A stretch of DNA of 64,000 nucleotides. It comes from JBGMEA01 sp041447245. GTDB taxonomy: Bacteria > Bacillota > Clostridia > Eubacteriales > Anaerofustaceae. Location of the stretch: assembly GCA_041447245.1 (NCBI GenBank), contig JBGMEA010000008.1, positions 62,001 through 126,000 on the forward strand. Reading direction: 5' to 3'. The translations under genes and the position numbers were made by a program. The notes beneath the pieces are model-generated. The model was not told where the DNA came from. It searched no databases and saw only the letters and a list, made by a program, of their open reading frames with translations. Below, piece after piece: positions 52,910 through 61,983 of this stretch (positions within the stretch are counted from its first letter, which is position 1; the number at the start of each line of letters is the position of its first letter).

Positions 52910-54405
52910 TCCAGATTGGCGATATTGAAATTTTTTAATATCACTTCTTTCCAACGTTTTAGCCATTCCTGCTTAATCAATTGGATTTTTGGATCTTTTG
53001 TATTTTCGATATCATATTCAACGGCCAATGCTTTTAACGAATATAAAATACGCAATTGTGATTGGTTTAATGATAAAAATTTATATTCAAACTGGAACTG
53101 ATTCTTTTGGTAGATTTCTTTTTCCTTCATGTATTTTTCATAAACTGATTTTACATCATCGATAATATATTCAGTATCTGATGCACAAGCTAAGACAAAT
53201 CTACCTATCCCAACGTAATTGACATTTACTAAGAATTGTTTATAAAAAATTGCAGTGTTTCCTTTTGTTTTGATAGCTGATTTAACCGCTGTACCTGATA
53301 CGTTTATAACGACAAAAAGACCGCTTGACACGGTAATCATTCTTGATATAGTTCTATTATTCATTGGAAGGAAAGCTGCTGGATCAAGTTTACTTAATTC
53401 CGCTATAGAATGTATTTCTTTTGATTTAACTTCTTGGATTAATCGAGTAATTAAATAGCATGCTCTTACTAAACATTCATTTATTAGTACTGGTTTTGCT
53501 TGATCGATTAAGAAATATCCAATTCCTATTTCTGTTCTTAGATCAAACGGTATTCCTTCACCGTTTTCTTTTTTTATCAATGTTCCATTAAAAAGCTTGG
53601 AGATGTATTCAGAAAACACCTTTGGTTGATTAATATTGTCTTTGTCTATCCTCTTAAAGATTGGTATTGAGGATAATTCCTTTAATGTTGATAAAATAGG
53701 ACCGGGAATTCCTGTTCCTTTTCCGACTCCATTCAATACAGATCCATTAGAACCATCTATATCACTTATGATATGAAAGAACCAATTAATTGTTCCAAAT
53801 ACAATTTTCTCAGCAAATGTCTTTCCAATGATTCCATCCTTAGTAATCTTTGCATGAATGAAGTTTCCGGAAGTATCAGTTCCATATCCTTCTCCGGTAA
53901 ATTGCATAACAATTGAAGAAATAAGTCCTAATGGTGATATATGATGCGAAAAATCTCTAAGATGATGCTGTTTACCCCCTCCAAAAACATTTGTAAGTGC
54001 ATCACCAGCCATTGGGAATTTTTTTTCCAGATATTTAATGGCGCCTTCTAAATCATCGTTCTTATATCCTGTTTTTTTAGCAACTAACTTTACTAAACGA
54101 TCAGCAAAATCATTACCCTCTTTATGTATTTGATCTAGCGAGAACTCCTTACTCCATAGTAAGCTTAATGAACCGGATAAAATACCACAAGCAGTAGCAA
54201 TTAAATAGTCATTTTTGTCAACTTTTGAGACGTTTTCATCAAAATCAATACTGAAAAAATCATCTTCAAAATCGTCACTGAAATCATCTACTAATTTTAT
54301 CTCTGTTGTATCGATGTGCCCTGCAAGTTCTTTTTCAGAAACATATATTTCGTATTGACAATTCAAAAATTGATTTTCATAATCCAACAATTTTATTTCA
54401 TTCAT
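52735..54405 (-). CDS. Large unknown protein, 3' end replaced at a junction
   Basis: About 500 native residues (54405 to about 52905), after which the frame runs on antisense through the truncated HTH gene before stopping at 52735. The protein is acidic at the front (LVDDFSDDFEDDFFSIDFDE), with moderately hydrophobic helices (ATACGILSGSLSLLW, GLISSIVMQFTGEGYGTDT) and HHLRDFSHHISPLG. I recognise no family. AAAAAGGAAA precedes ATG 54405. The missing tail may be short or long. Its neighbours suggest a mobile-element cargo gene. Confidence 0.6.
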   Translation of the reverse strand: MNEIKLLDYENQFLNCQYEIYVSEKELAGHIDTTEIKLVDDFSDDFEDDFFSIDFDENVSKVDKNDYLIATACGILSGSLSLLWSKEFSLDQIHKEGNDFADRLVKLVAKKTGYKNDDLEGAIKYLEKKFPMAGDALTNVFGGGKQHHLRDFSHHISPLGLISSIVMQFTGEGYGTDTSGNFIHAKITKDGIIGKTFAEKIVFGTINWFFHIISDIDGSNGSVLNGVGKGTGIPGPILSTLKELSSIPIFKRIDKDNINQPKVFSEYISKLFNGTLIKKENGEGIPFDLRTEIGIGYFLIDQAKPVLINECLVRACYLITRLIQEVKSKEIHSIAELSKLDPAAFLPMNNRTISRMITVSSGLFVVINVSGTAVKSAIKTKGNTAIFYKQFLVNVNYVGIGRFVLACASDTEYIIDDVKSVYEKYMKEKEIYQKNQFQFEYKFLSLNQSQLRILYSLKALAVEYDIENTKDPKIQLIKQEWLKRWKEVILKNFNIANLDYFLSSTQLYLFNKSVFNCLVFNCVGISNIGSSVMGLPVIGLSNNGFSNDGVGFCGCS

Positions 54406-54599
54406 TCTACATATTTCCTTTTTCAAGATGAATTTTATAGGAAGAAATAAACATTATTAAAAGAACATAAGTTATAGTAATTGTATTTATTATCATATCA
54501 TAAAATTAATGGTTACTATATTGAATATAATACTTTAGTGTATATTTGCAATGCATGAAAATCTTGCTAATTCTTTTTATATTTAAATAGTTTTGATTA

Positions 54600-54836
54600 C
54601 TATTTACCCTCCACAAACCACTTAGGTTCCTCATACCACAGATAGGTTTCCTTTTGATTGACCTGAATTGTATATCTCATCCCGATTCCCCCTGCCTTCA
54701 TGCTTGCCGCTTTTCGTTTATCCAATACTTTATCAATTTCAAACACCCGTCCATCTTCCCACACGATCGAATACGGAATTACGTTCCCATCCGGATCAAA
54801 CTTCGCGTGTACTTCTACAAAGACTTTTCGAGTCAT
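54600..54836 (-). CDS. Small protein downstream of the Y-family polymerase
   Basis: A 78-residue protein (VEVHAKFDPDGNVIPYSIVW, then RVFEIDKVLDKRKAAS and RYTIQVNQKETYLWYEEPKW). It begins 13 bp after the polymerase stop and should be in the same SOS-controlled operon. Companion proteins of this size are often found beside such polymerases in Bacillota; their role is not established. Confidence 0.75.
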   Translation of the reverse strand: MTRKVFVEVHAKFDPDGNVIPYSIVWEDGRVFEIDKVLDKRKAASMKAGGIGMRYTIQVNQKETYLWYEEPKWFVEGK

Positions 54837-54848
54837 TTCATTATCCTC

Positions 54849-56108
54849 CTACTGATCCACTTTTTTTCTGAAATAACTTACCGGATGAATCGTATTGTCT
54901 GATTTTGCATCAAGCGCGGAAAGTCCTTCATCCTTTAACATCAATCCGCGTTGTATTTGATGATAACCATACCTGGAGCGTATCATATCAATGGCTATTT
55001 CAACGTCTTCTTGCGCCTGAAGTGTTTTCATTTCAGGTAACATCGACAGCTGGATCACGTCAATATCGGACAGCTTGCATGCTCTAACACCAATACTTCG
55101 AATCGGTTTATCACTTCTAATATCATAATGTTCCTGATATAAGGAAAAGGCTTTTTCAAAAATACTTTTTGAGGAACAACAAGGAATCAGTAGCGAACCC
55201 TGTCTTTGAAATGAAAACAGACTGTTATCTCGGATATAGATCTGCACCAAGGAACATTTGTATTGATGATCCCGCAGCCGTGACGCAATGCTTTCACAAA
55301 GTCCATACATCGTGATTCTGACATCTTCGTCAGAAATCAAATCTCTTGGGGTTGTTGTACTGAACCCTATGCTCTTGATATAGGGTTCAGAGTGTTCATT
55401 CGATACTGGTGAGTCATCCCAGCCATTCGCAAAGACCCATAATGTATATCCGTTTTTGCCTAGGTGTTTTTTCAGATATTTTAGATCAGTATTGGCTAAA
55501 TCACCGATCGTATGAATCCCATATTGTTTAAACTTTGTGTATGTGCTTCTTCCAACGTACAACAGATCATTGACAGGCAGATTCCATACCAGTTCCTGAT
55601 AGTTTTCTTTCGTAATCACAGTTGTCGCGTCCGGTTTTTTCATATCGGATCCGAGTTTGGAAAATATTTTATTAAAGCTAACACCAACAGATGCCGTAAT
55701 CCCGAGTTCAAAAGTGATCCGTTTTCTGATTTCATCTGCGATTGATTTACCGTCACCGTAAATTGCGGAATCAGTCACATCAAGCCAGCATTCATCAAGT
55801 CCAAAACTTTCGATTTTATCGGTATAATCGGCATAGATATTCTTGACCAGCTTTGAATATTTCAAATACAGGGAGAAATTTGGTCTCACTACAACCAGCC
55901 CCGGACATTTTTGCTTCGCCTGCCAAATAGCTTCACCTGTCTGAATTCCATATTTTTTTGCAATATAGTTTTTAGCAAGAATAATACCATGACGAAGTTC
56001 TGTGCTGCCGCCTACGGCAACCGGAAACCCACGGATGGCTGGATTATTTAAGCACTCAACGGAGGCATAAAAGTTATTTAAGTCTGAATGAAGAATTACT
56101 CTTTCCAT
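54849..56108 (-). CDS. Y-family DNA polymerase (DinB/UmuC-like)
   Basis: A 419-residue translesion polymerase. Catalytic carboxylates lie in ILHSDLNNFYASVE and in SFGLDECWLDVT; FELGITASVGVSFNKIFSKLGSD forms the palm/thumb helix-hairpin, and a little-finger domain follows. It copies damaged DNA with low fidelity. ATG 56108 is preferred because two LexA-type boxes lie just upstream. Such genes are frequent cargo of conjugative elements. Confidence 0.92.
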   Translation of the reverse strand: MERVILHSDLNNFYASVECLNNPAIRGFPVAVGGSTELRHGIILAKNYIAKKYGIQTGEAIWQAKQKCPGLVVVRPNFSLYLKYSKLVKNIYADYTDKIESFGLDECWLDVTDSAIYGDGKSIADEIRKRITFELGITASVGVSFNKIFSKLGSDMKKPDATTVITKENYQELVWNLPVNDLLYVGRSTYTKFKQYGIHTIGDLANTDLKYLKKHLGKNGYTLWVFANGWDDSPVSNEHSEPYIKSIGFSTTTPRDLISDEDVRITMYGLCESIASRLRDHQYKCSLVQIYIRDNSLFSFQRQGSLLIPCCSSKSIFEKAFSLYQEHYDIRSDKPIRSIGVRACKLSDIDVIQLSMLPEMKTLQAQEDVEIAIDMIRSRYGYHQIQRGLMLKDEGLSALDAKSDNTIHPVSYFRKKVDQ

Positions 56109-56119
56109 GCTCTTACGAT

Positions 56120-56165
56120 AGAACATATATTCTATGCATGTCCGTTAAAAACAAACGCATGTTCT
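56120..56165. promoter_or_regulatory. Two LexA/SOS boxes
   Basis: AGAACATATATTCT (56120-56133) and CAAACGCATGTTCT (56152-56165) resemble the Gram-positive SOS consensus CGAAC-N4-GTTCG, 12-60 bp upstream of the polymerase gene. They imply induction by DNA damage. Confidence 0.65.
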
Positions 56166-56397
56166 ATATTGCATATTATATACACTATATCTTTTGTATG
56201 CAATAACAAATTTTGTCACATGCCATTTATTAATATCAAGATTGCTGAAAAATGTTTCTTACAAAAGAATAATTAAGACCAAAATATTAAATATTTAACA
56301 TATTTGATGAAATAAAATGAATTAATAATATAATTAAATAAAATCATTGTTTATTGTTGGATGTAATTGAAAAAATAGCTTTTGAGAGGTTTATTTC

Positions 56398-57534
56398 ATG
56401 GAGAATTATACTGAAAAAATGGATGATCGTTTATGGGAAAAAGCAGAAGAATTTGATGAAACAGAAAATTATGAAGTTGTAACAAGGTTTTTGAACAATA
56501 AAAACGAGTTTCAATCATTCGGTGAAGGATTAACATATTTAATTAATAAGAAATATCCTGAAACAGGTGGTTCAGATTTACTAAAATTTATTAAGAATTC
56601 ATGCGAGAAAAATAATGTAGCTATGTCTGAAGTAGCTAGCAATAATACGCTAAAAAATTGGTTTTATACAGATATACGTCCTAAAAAAAGTGATGCGAGT
56701 CGAAATTCAATGTTTGCACTAGCTTTTGCTTTAATGTTGAATGAAAAAGAAACAATAGATTTATTTCATAAAGTATTTTTAGACCGTGCTTTTAATAATA
56801 GAAGTGCTGAAGAAATAATATTTTATTATTGCATAAAGCATAAAAAATCATGGAAAGATGCAAAACAGATGACTCAATTAATTGATGATAAATCCAACAC
56901 AGATTTAGACAAGACAATATATAGTAAGGATATAAGAAATGATATCGATAGTATTTCAGATGAAGCAGAATTGCTTTCATATATAAATAATCATTCGAAT
57001 AATTTTCGAAAGAATAATGTACATGCGGAGTGCGAAAAAAATAAACTGTTGTTAGAAGTAAAAGAGCTCGCAATTCAGGAAATTGCATTACCAGAACACG
57101 AATCGCAATTTGATGGAAGGCAGAAAGGGGACAAAAGCTTATCAAACAACTTATTATATGAAATACTAACGGAAATTAAAGTGTCCGCTAACACTGGAAC
57201 AAGGACTGTTTTTCAAAATGCACGGCTTCCTAAGGAAATAAAAAATAGATTCCCAGAATCAAATTCTTTTTGCAAAAATAATTTAACTTCCGAAGAATTG
57301 AGAAAAGTTATTATTTTACTTTTTTCATACAAAACTTGGTATATGGTTCAGTGGGAAGGAGCGAATTATGGCATTGAAGACTACACTGTAGAGTTAAACC
57401 AATTATTGATTGAATGCAATTATCCACTGCTTTATTCAGGGAATCCATTTGATTGGTTATTTCTTTTTTGCACACAAGATTCTCGTCCTTTAGATGCATT
57501 TCGTGGAATTATTCAAGAGGTACTTGAAGAATAA
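56398..57534 (+). CDS. 378-aa HTH-like partner of the kinase-STAND protein
   Basis: A 378-residue protein of no family I recognise. Residues about 62-130 (LKFIKNSCEKNNVAMSEVAS, TLKNWF, FALAFALMLNEKETIDLFHK) resemble an XRE-like helix-turn-helix with trailing helices. The rest is helical and polar, with TWYMVQWEGANYGIEDYTVE near the end. GAGAGG precedes the ATG. It is encoded 80 bp upstream of the kinase-NTPase gene on the same strand, with similar very high AT content, so the two are likely one module. It could be a DNA-binding regulator, sensor or kinase substrate. Confidence 0.7.
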   Translation: MENYTEKMDDRLWEKAEEFDETENYEVVTRFLNNKNEFQSFGEGLTYLINKKYPETGGSDLLKFIKNSCEKNNVAMSEVASNNTLKNWFYTDIRPKKSDASRNSMFALAFALMLNEKETIDLFHKVFLDRAFNNRSAEEIIFYYCIKHKKSWKDAKQMTQLIDDKSNTDLDKTIYSKDIRNDIDSISDEAELLSYINNHSNNFRKNNVHAECEKNKLLLEVKELAIQEIALPEHESQFDGRQKGDKSLSNNLLYEILTEIKVSANTGTRTVFQNARLPKEIKNRFPESNSFCKNNLTSEELRKVIILLFSYKTWYMVQWEGANYGIEDYTVELNQLLIECNYPLLYSGNPFDWLFLFCTQDSRPLDAFRGIIQEVLEE

Positions 57535-57614
57535 TTCAACAAAAAATACAGTTATCTTTTTTATTATAATAAAATGTTTGACAATTGGAATGAATTTGAT
57601 TAGGAGTATTTATT

Positions 57615-60600
57615 ATGGAACGGTTACCGTTGGACAAAGGAATGACTGTGGTATCAAATAATCATTATATTATTGATCAAACTATCGGATCAGGTGCAAG
57701 TTGTATTGTATATGATGCTCATTTTTTTGATAGTGAAAATAATAGAAAGAATGTTAAGCTAAAAGAGTGTTACCCTTTAAACGCAAACATAGAAAGAGAT
57801 AATATGAAACTCGTTTGGGGAAACAAAGATGTACGAGATGAGTCATTTAAGCAATTTGATCACGCATATCGAGAAGCAAACAAAATACAAAATGATATTG
57901 ACATTGCAAGTACTTGTATCTATTCTTTGGATATCTTTGAATATAATCAAACGAAATATATTGTAACAATACCAAGAGAAGGGCTTTGTTATGATAAAAA
58001 CGACAAAGATGACCTATTTAATATATTATCAACTACGCTTGCCTTAACAAATGTTGTTTCAAAATACCATAAAAACGGCTATTTGCATTTAGATATTAAG
58101 CCAAGTAATTTTCTTACTGCAGAAGATCATACAGGACGTGGGAAAAGTGTTTATTTATTCGATTTAGATACACTCACTTCATTAGATGCTATCAAGAATA
58201 ATGAAATAATAAATGTTCCTTATTCATCAGGTTGGGCGGCTCCAGAGCAACTGCAACAAAAAATTAGTAAATTATGTCCTGCAACTGATTTATTTTCGAT
58301 CGGTGCAATTTTATTTCAAAAAATAATGAATAGAACCTACACCTATCGTGATATCAGTCCTTTTGCGGAATGGGAATTTGAAGATGAGAGGTTTTATTAC
58401 AGTAAAGTCAATCCAAAAATTAAAACAATCCTGAGTAAAATTTTTCATTATACTCTGGCTGCAAATATAAAAAGACGTTATCAAACAGCAGAAGCACTGT
58501 GCACGGATCTTGAAACTGCATTAAATATTGTTTGTGATGATGCCCCATACATTATTCCAAATTTCCCTATTTCTTCATGCGATTTTTTTGGAAGAGAAAA
58601 TGAAATAATAGAAATTGAACAATATCTTGACCAAGCTAAAACAGTATTTATCCGTGGAAACAGCGGTATAGGGAAAAGCGAACTTACAAAAAGATACGCA
58701 ATCACTCATAAATCTGATTATGATGCAATTGTTTACTTAAAATATGAAGATTCGATCATTAAGACTTTGCAAAAAATACAAATTTATAATATTGATAATG
58801 AAGATTGTATAGATGTACTGAAAGCTATTGGAAGTAATTTGCTAATTATATTAGATAATTACGATGTCAGTATCAGCGATAGCAATGATCTTGCAACGTT
58901 GTTGTCTTTAAATTGCTCAACAATTATTACGACTCGAACTGATTTTACCGAAATTTACGTAGGAAATTGTGGACATATCTTTCTCGAAGGTTTACCAGAT
59001 ACTGAATTGGAAAAAGTCTTTGAAAATGAAGCAAATGTACAGTTATTACTTGGAGAGAAAGTAAATTTAAAAACAGTGTTTTTAATGGGTCGACAGTGCA
59101 CATATTTTTTGTCAATGATTGCAAAATTTAAAAAGAACACTGCATACACCATTCAAGAAATTTGTGTATTAGTGAATGAAGGATTGCCATCATTTGCGGA
59201 TTTAGAAAACATTACGAGCAATAAAGATAATGAAATCGTTCGTTTAACAGTTACTGAAGCTATGAGGCGTTTATTTAAACTCTATAATTTGTCTGAACTC
59301 GAAAAAGAATTATTGGAAATTCTCTTTTTCGTTGATTGCCTTAAACCAAATAAAAGTCGACTGAGAACTATGTTCAAATATGATAAAACAATTAGTGCCG
59401 TTGAGGGAATGAATCAATTCAATGTTTTGCTTGAACGTGGATTTATCCAAGTGAATAAATTTGAAAACAATGAGATATTTTACATTCATGAGATATTAAA
59501 AGAAGCGATTGCTTTTGAATGGAATCCAACTATACTAGGAACGAAAATAGTTGCCGATTTAATTGAAGAAAAATTTTTTGTTCCAAAAGAGGAAGCTGAA
59601 TTGGTAGCTGATGAGAACCAAAGATTACAGGATGAGCTTATATATAAAAACAGATGTTTATTTTCAATTATTGAATCTCTAAAAACCTCAAATAATAAAA
59701 ACTTGGAGTATCTTGTAGAACTATTGTTTCGTACAATCGGCGGTAGTGAAAACGCCGTTCATTATTCTTGCGGAACAAAATCATTCGAAACAGTGATGCA
59801 TAAGTTGGAAGATATTGTTGAAGATGATGAAATTGATGAATTATATCGAATTAAGGCAAGTATTACATTAGAATCTGTATTTGTCTATCAAACTAGGCTA
59901 GGTTTTATTTTTGAGAAAGGTGAAGATTTTATTAATTACATTACTAAGTGTGAAAAAATATTTTTCAATGCATTAACAATCATCCAAAACACGAATTCTC
60001 TCGTTAATGATATTCAAATCATCAAAGAATTATGTGCTCCTATTATTTATCTACTGAATAAAACTAATCGAATGAAGCTTCTGAGCGCGGAAATAATTGA
60101 AATAATATTAATATTGAATTCACGAAATGAGGTTCAGGAAGACATTTTTCCGTGGAGAGAGTTACAAATCATGGCGTTAAAAAATCCTGCGTATCAGAAA
60201 AAATATTTACAGAATGCAAAAGAGCAATTAAGCACTTGTAAAAATAACATAGAAAGAGAAAAATTATCTATTGCGATATGTTTAAATGTATTTTCGAATG
60301 GGGCACAAGCAATAGATTTTATTGATGCTGAGCATAAAGTACTATTTATGCAAATATATATAAATTGTAAACATTCATTAGAAGATTTAGAGAGCTTAGA
60401 GAGCTGTGTGTTGGATTATTTTGGGCAGAAATATGAAAAATCCGAATTATTGAACATGATTGATACTAATATAGCACCGGCTATACAAGTTTTTAAAGAA
60501 GAACAAATTGATCGATTATCTACATTTAAGCGATCTGATTACAATTATGTGAATTATATTTTCGTATCTCAGGATTTCGAGAATGTTGAAGAAGCATTTA

Positions 60601-61334
60601 ACGAATTAAATATTATTTTATCTTTGAAACCAAGTGGTAAAAAAATCGTTCAATTAAATGGTCTTATAGGGCAGATATTACGAGAATTTAAAGATGAATT
60701 AGTTGACAGCGTATATATAAATAATGTTTGTGATGCAATAGAAGCAACAAAAAAACTCCTAACTTCTGCAAAGATCCAAAAAGAACTTTCTGCAAAAACA
60801 ATGGATTCTCCGATTACAAGACTTCAAAAAGAAAAATTTTGGATAACATCAAATGAGATTATTATCAATTGCCTAAAGAAAGACGAAGAAAAAATTTTCT
60901 TGGGATTCGAACAATTGCTATTATTATCTGAAAATCTAATCTCAATTGCACATATACATAATATTATATATATCGAAAGTAACATGCTAGACTCAGATGT
61001 TTATTTTTGGTCGACAGTTAACTATCTTCATTCGTCTTCTTATACGTCAATTGCGTTATCATTCATTTTAAAATATACCTCTATGTTACAAGAGAAATAT
61101 CAGAATCATGATGATTATTCAGAAGTATGGTTATATGATTGCTACAATCAAATTGTCCGGTTTGCCATAAAATGTTATAAAGATGAACAAATTAATAAAG
61201 AGTTAATCGAGGCAATCTTTGGAAAAAATACAAAATCGGATTATGTAAAAATCAATTATTACAATGATATTATTAATGCTTATACCGTAAAGATTAATAA
61301 TATAATAAATTCTGAATTTGATCCTCTTGACTAA
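57615..61334 (+). CDS. Ser/Thr kinase fused to NB-ARC-type STAND NTPase with helical repeats
   Basis: A 1239-residue protein. Residues about 15-305 are a eukaryotic-like kinase: Gly loop IGSGASCIVYDA (24-35), Lys50 in KLKE, catalytic loop HLDIKPSN (158-165), FDLD (182-185) where most kinases have DFG, and AAPEQL (208-213). After a linker with FFGRENE (324-330), residues about 330-600 are a STAND ATPase: P-loop GNSGIGKS (348-355), Walker B LLIILDNYD (409-417) and STIITTR (435-441), as in NB-ARC proteins. About 600 C-terminal residues are helical with repeat-like spacing and probably sense or oligomerise. Kinase-first STAND fusions fit defence or signalling. AGGAG precedes the ATG. Confidence 0.85.
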   Translation: MERLPLDKGMTVVSNNHYIIDQTIGSGASCIVYDAHFFDSENNRKNVKLKECYPLNANIERDNMKLVWGNKDVRDESFKQFDHAYREANKIQNDIDIASTCIYSLDIFEYNQTKYIVTIPREGLCYDKNDKDDLFNILSTTLALTNVVSKYHKNGYLHLDIKPSNFLTAEDHTGRGKSVYLFDLDTLTSLDAIKNNEIINVPYSSGWAAPEQLQQKISKLCPATDLFSIGAILFQKIMNRTYTYRDISPFAEWEFEDERFYYSKVNPKIKTILSKIFHYTLAANIKRRYQTAEALCTDLETALNIVCDDAPYIIPNFPISSCDFFGRENEIIEIEQYLDQAKTVFIRGNSGIGKSELTKRYAITHKSDYDAIVYLKYEDSIIKTLQKIQIYNIDNEDCIDVLKAIGSNLLIILDNYDVSISDSNDLATLLSLNCSTIITTRTDFTEIYVGNCGHIFLEGLPDTELEKVFENEANVQLLLGEKVNLKTVFLMGRQCTYFLSMIAKFKKNTAYTIQEICVLVNEGLPSFADLENITSNKDNEIVRLTVTEAMRRLFKLYNLSELEKELLEILFFVDCLKPNKSRLRTMFKYDKTISAVEGMNQFNVLLERGFIQVNKFENNEIFYIHEILKEAIAFEWNPTILGTKIVADLIEEKFFVPKEEAELVADENQRLQDELIYKNRCLFSIIESLKTSNNKNLEYLVELLFRTIGGSENAVHYSCGTKSFETVMHKLEDIVEDDEIDELYRIKASITLESVFVYQTRLGFIFEKGEDFINYITKCEKIFFNALTIIQNTNSLVNDIQIIKELCAPIIYLLNKTNRMKLLSAEIIEIILILNSRNEVQEDIFPWRELQIMALKNPAYQKKYLQNAKEQLSTCKNNIEREKLSIAICLNVFSNGAQAIDFIDAEHKVLFMQIYINCKHSLEDLESLESCVLDYFGQKYEKSELLNMIDTNIAPAIQVFKEEQIDRLSTFKRSDYNYVNYIFVSQDFENVEEAFNELNIILSLKPSGKKIVQLNGLIGQILREFKDELVDSVYINNVCDAIEATKKLLTSAKIQKELSAKTMDSPITRLQKEKFWITSNEIIINCLKKDEEKIFLGFEQLLLLSENLISIAHIHNIIYIESNMLDSDVYFWSTVNYLHSSSYTSIALSFILKYTSMLQEKYQNHDDYSEVWLYDCYNQIVRFAIKCYKDEQINKELIEAIFGKNTKSDYVKINYYNDIINAYTVKINNIINSEFDPLD

Positions 61335-61353
61335 TTTGTTCTAGATAATAGAT

Positions 61354-61398
61354 ACGTAATAAGCTTCATACATAAAATATGTATGAAGCTTATTACGT
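61354..61398. repeat. 21-bp perfect inverted repeat after the kinase gene
   Basis: ACGTAATAAGCTTCATACATA (61354-61374; 21 bp) and its exact complement (61378-61398) are separated by AAA. There is no long T-run after it on either strand. It begins 20 bp past the kinase stop. It may protect the 3' end of the mRNA, end transcription, or bind a protein. Confidence 0.85.
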
Positions 61399-61461
61399 TC
61401 AATGAAATTTACAAACTCAATTTCGATTGTTTTATCATAAAAGAAAAACAAGAGGTGCTTT

Positions 61462-61656
61462 ATGGGACTTGCAAAATATTACGAAGATGATTTAAATATT
61501 TTTAATGAAAGAATTGATTCTGACAAAGACCGTTTAAATATTCATAAAGCAATTGACCCGATGAACGAATTGAAAATATTAAGTAGTTATAAAGGAAATT
61601 ATTATGAAAATTATTTACGAAAATGCAATTTTAATATATTCAACAAATTTATATGA
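61462..61656 (+). CDS. 64-aa polar small protein
   Basis: A 64-residue protein (GLAKYYEDDLNIFNERIDSD, then DPMNELKILSSYKGNYYENY) with AGAGGTG before the ATG. It overlaps the next small gene by 53 bp in another frame. No family is recognised. It is the first of four small genes after the kinase-STAND gene. Confidence 0.55.
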   Translation: MGLAKYYEDDLNIFNERIDSDKDRLNIHKAIDPMNELKILSSYKGNYYENYLRKCNFNIFNKFI

Positions 61657-61852
61657 CAACACATGTTTGAATCTTGAAAAAAAGTACATATCAAAATATA
61701 ACAGACGCTGTATTAATAGCAAAATCACTTCTAAAAATAATTGTGTTGGTTTTTGTCAATATGAAGCTCACACAGGATTTCTAACAAAAGATCTAAGGGA
61801 AAAACATGATTGCATTAGTAAAGGATGCAAATACTACATTGCAAAAATGTAA
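61604..61852 (+). CDS. 82-aa Cys/His-rich small protein
   Basis: An 82-residue protein with AAAGGAAA before the ATG. Its second half (CVGFCQYEAHTGFLTKDLRE, then HDCISKGCKYY) has spaced Cys and His residues that look like a small zinc-binding fold. It overlaps the preceding ORF, so their expression is linked. I have no family name for it. Confidence 0.6.
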   Translation: MKIIYENAILIYSTNLYDNTCLNLEKKYISKYNRRCINSKITSKNNCVGFCQYEAHTGFLTKDLREKHDCISKGCKYYIAKM

Positions 61853-61891
61853 CAATCATAAATATAATAAATTATTTTGGGAGGAAAAATA

Positions 61892-61975
61892 ATGAAAAAA
61901 CAAAATGGTGGTATGGGATTTTGGGGAATCGTTGGAGCAATAATTGTAGCCGTTTTTATTCTTGCATTCCTTTAG
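61892..61975 (+). CDS. 27-aa hydrophobic peptide
   Basis: ATG 61892 follows a strong GGGAGG. The product is 27 residues: a basic start (MKKQNGGMG) and one transmembrane helix (FWGIVGAIIVAVFILAFL). Tiny peptides of this type can be toxins, membrane-protein regulators or spore-coat-like proteins. It lies in the small-gene tail of the kinase-STAND locus. Confidence 0.6.
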   Translation: MKKQNGGMGFWGIVGAIIVAVFILAFL

Positions 61976-61983
61976 GTTGAAAT

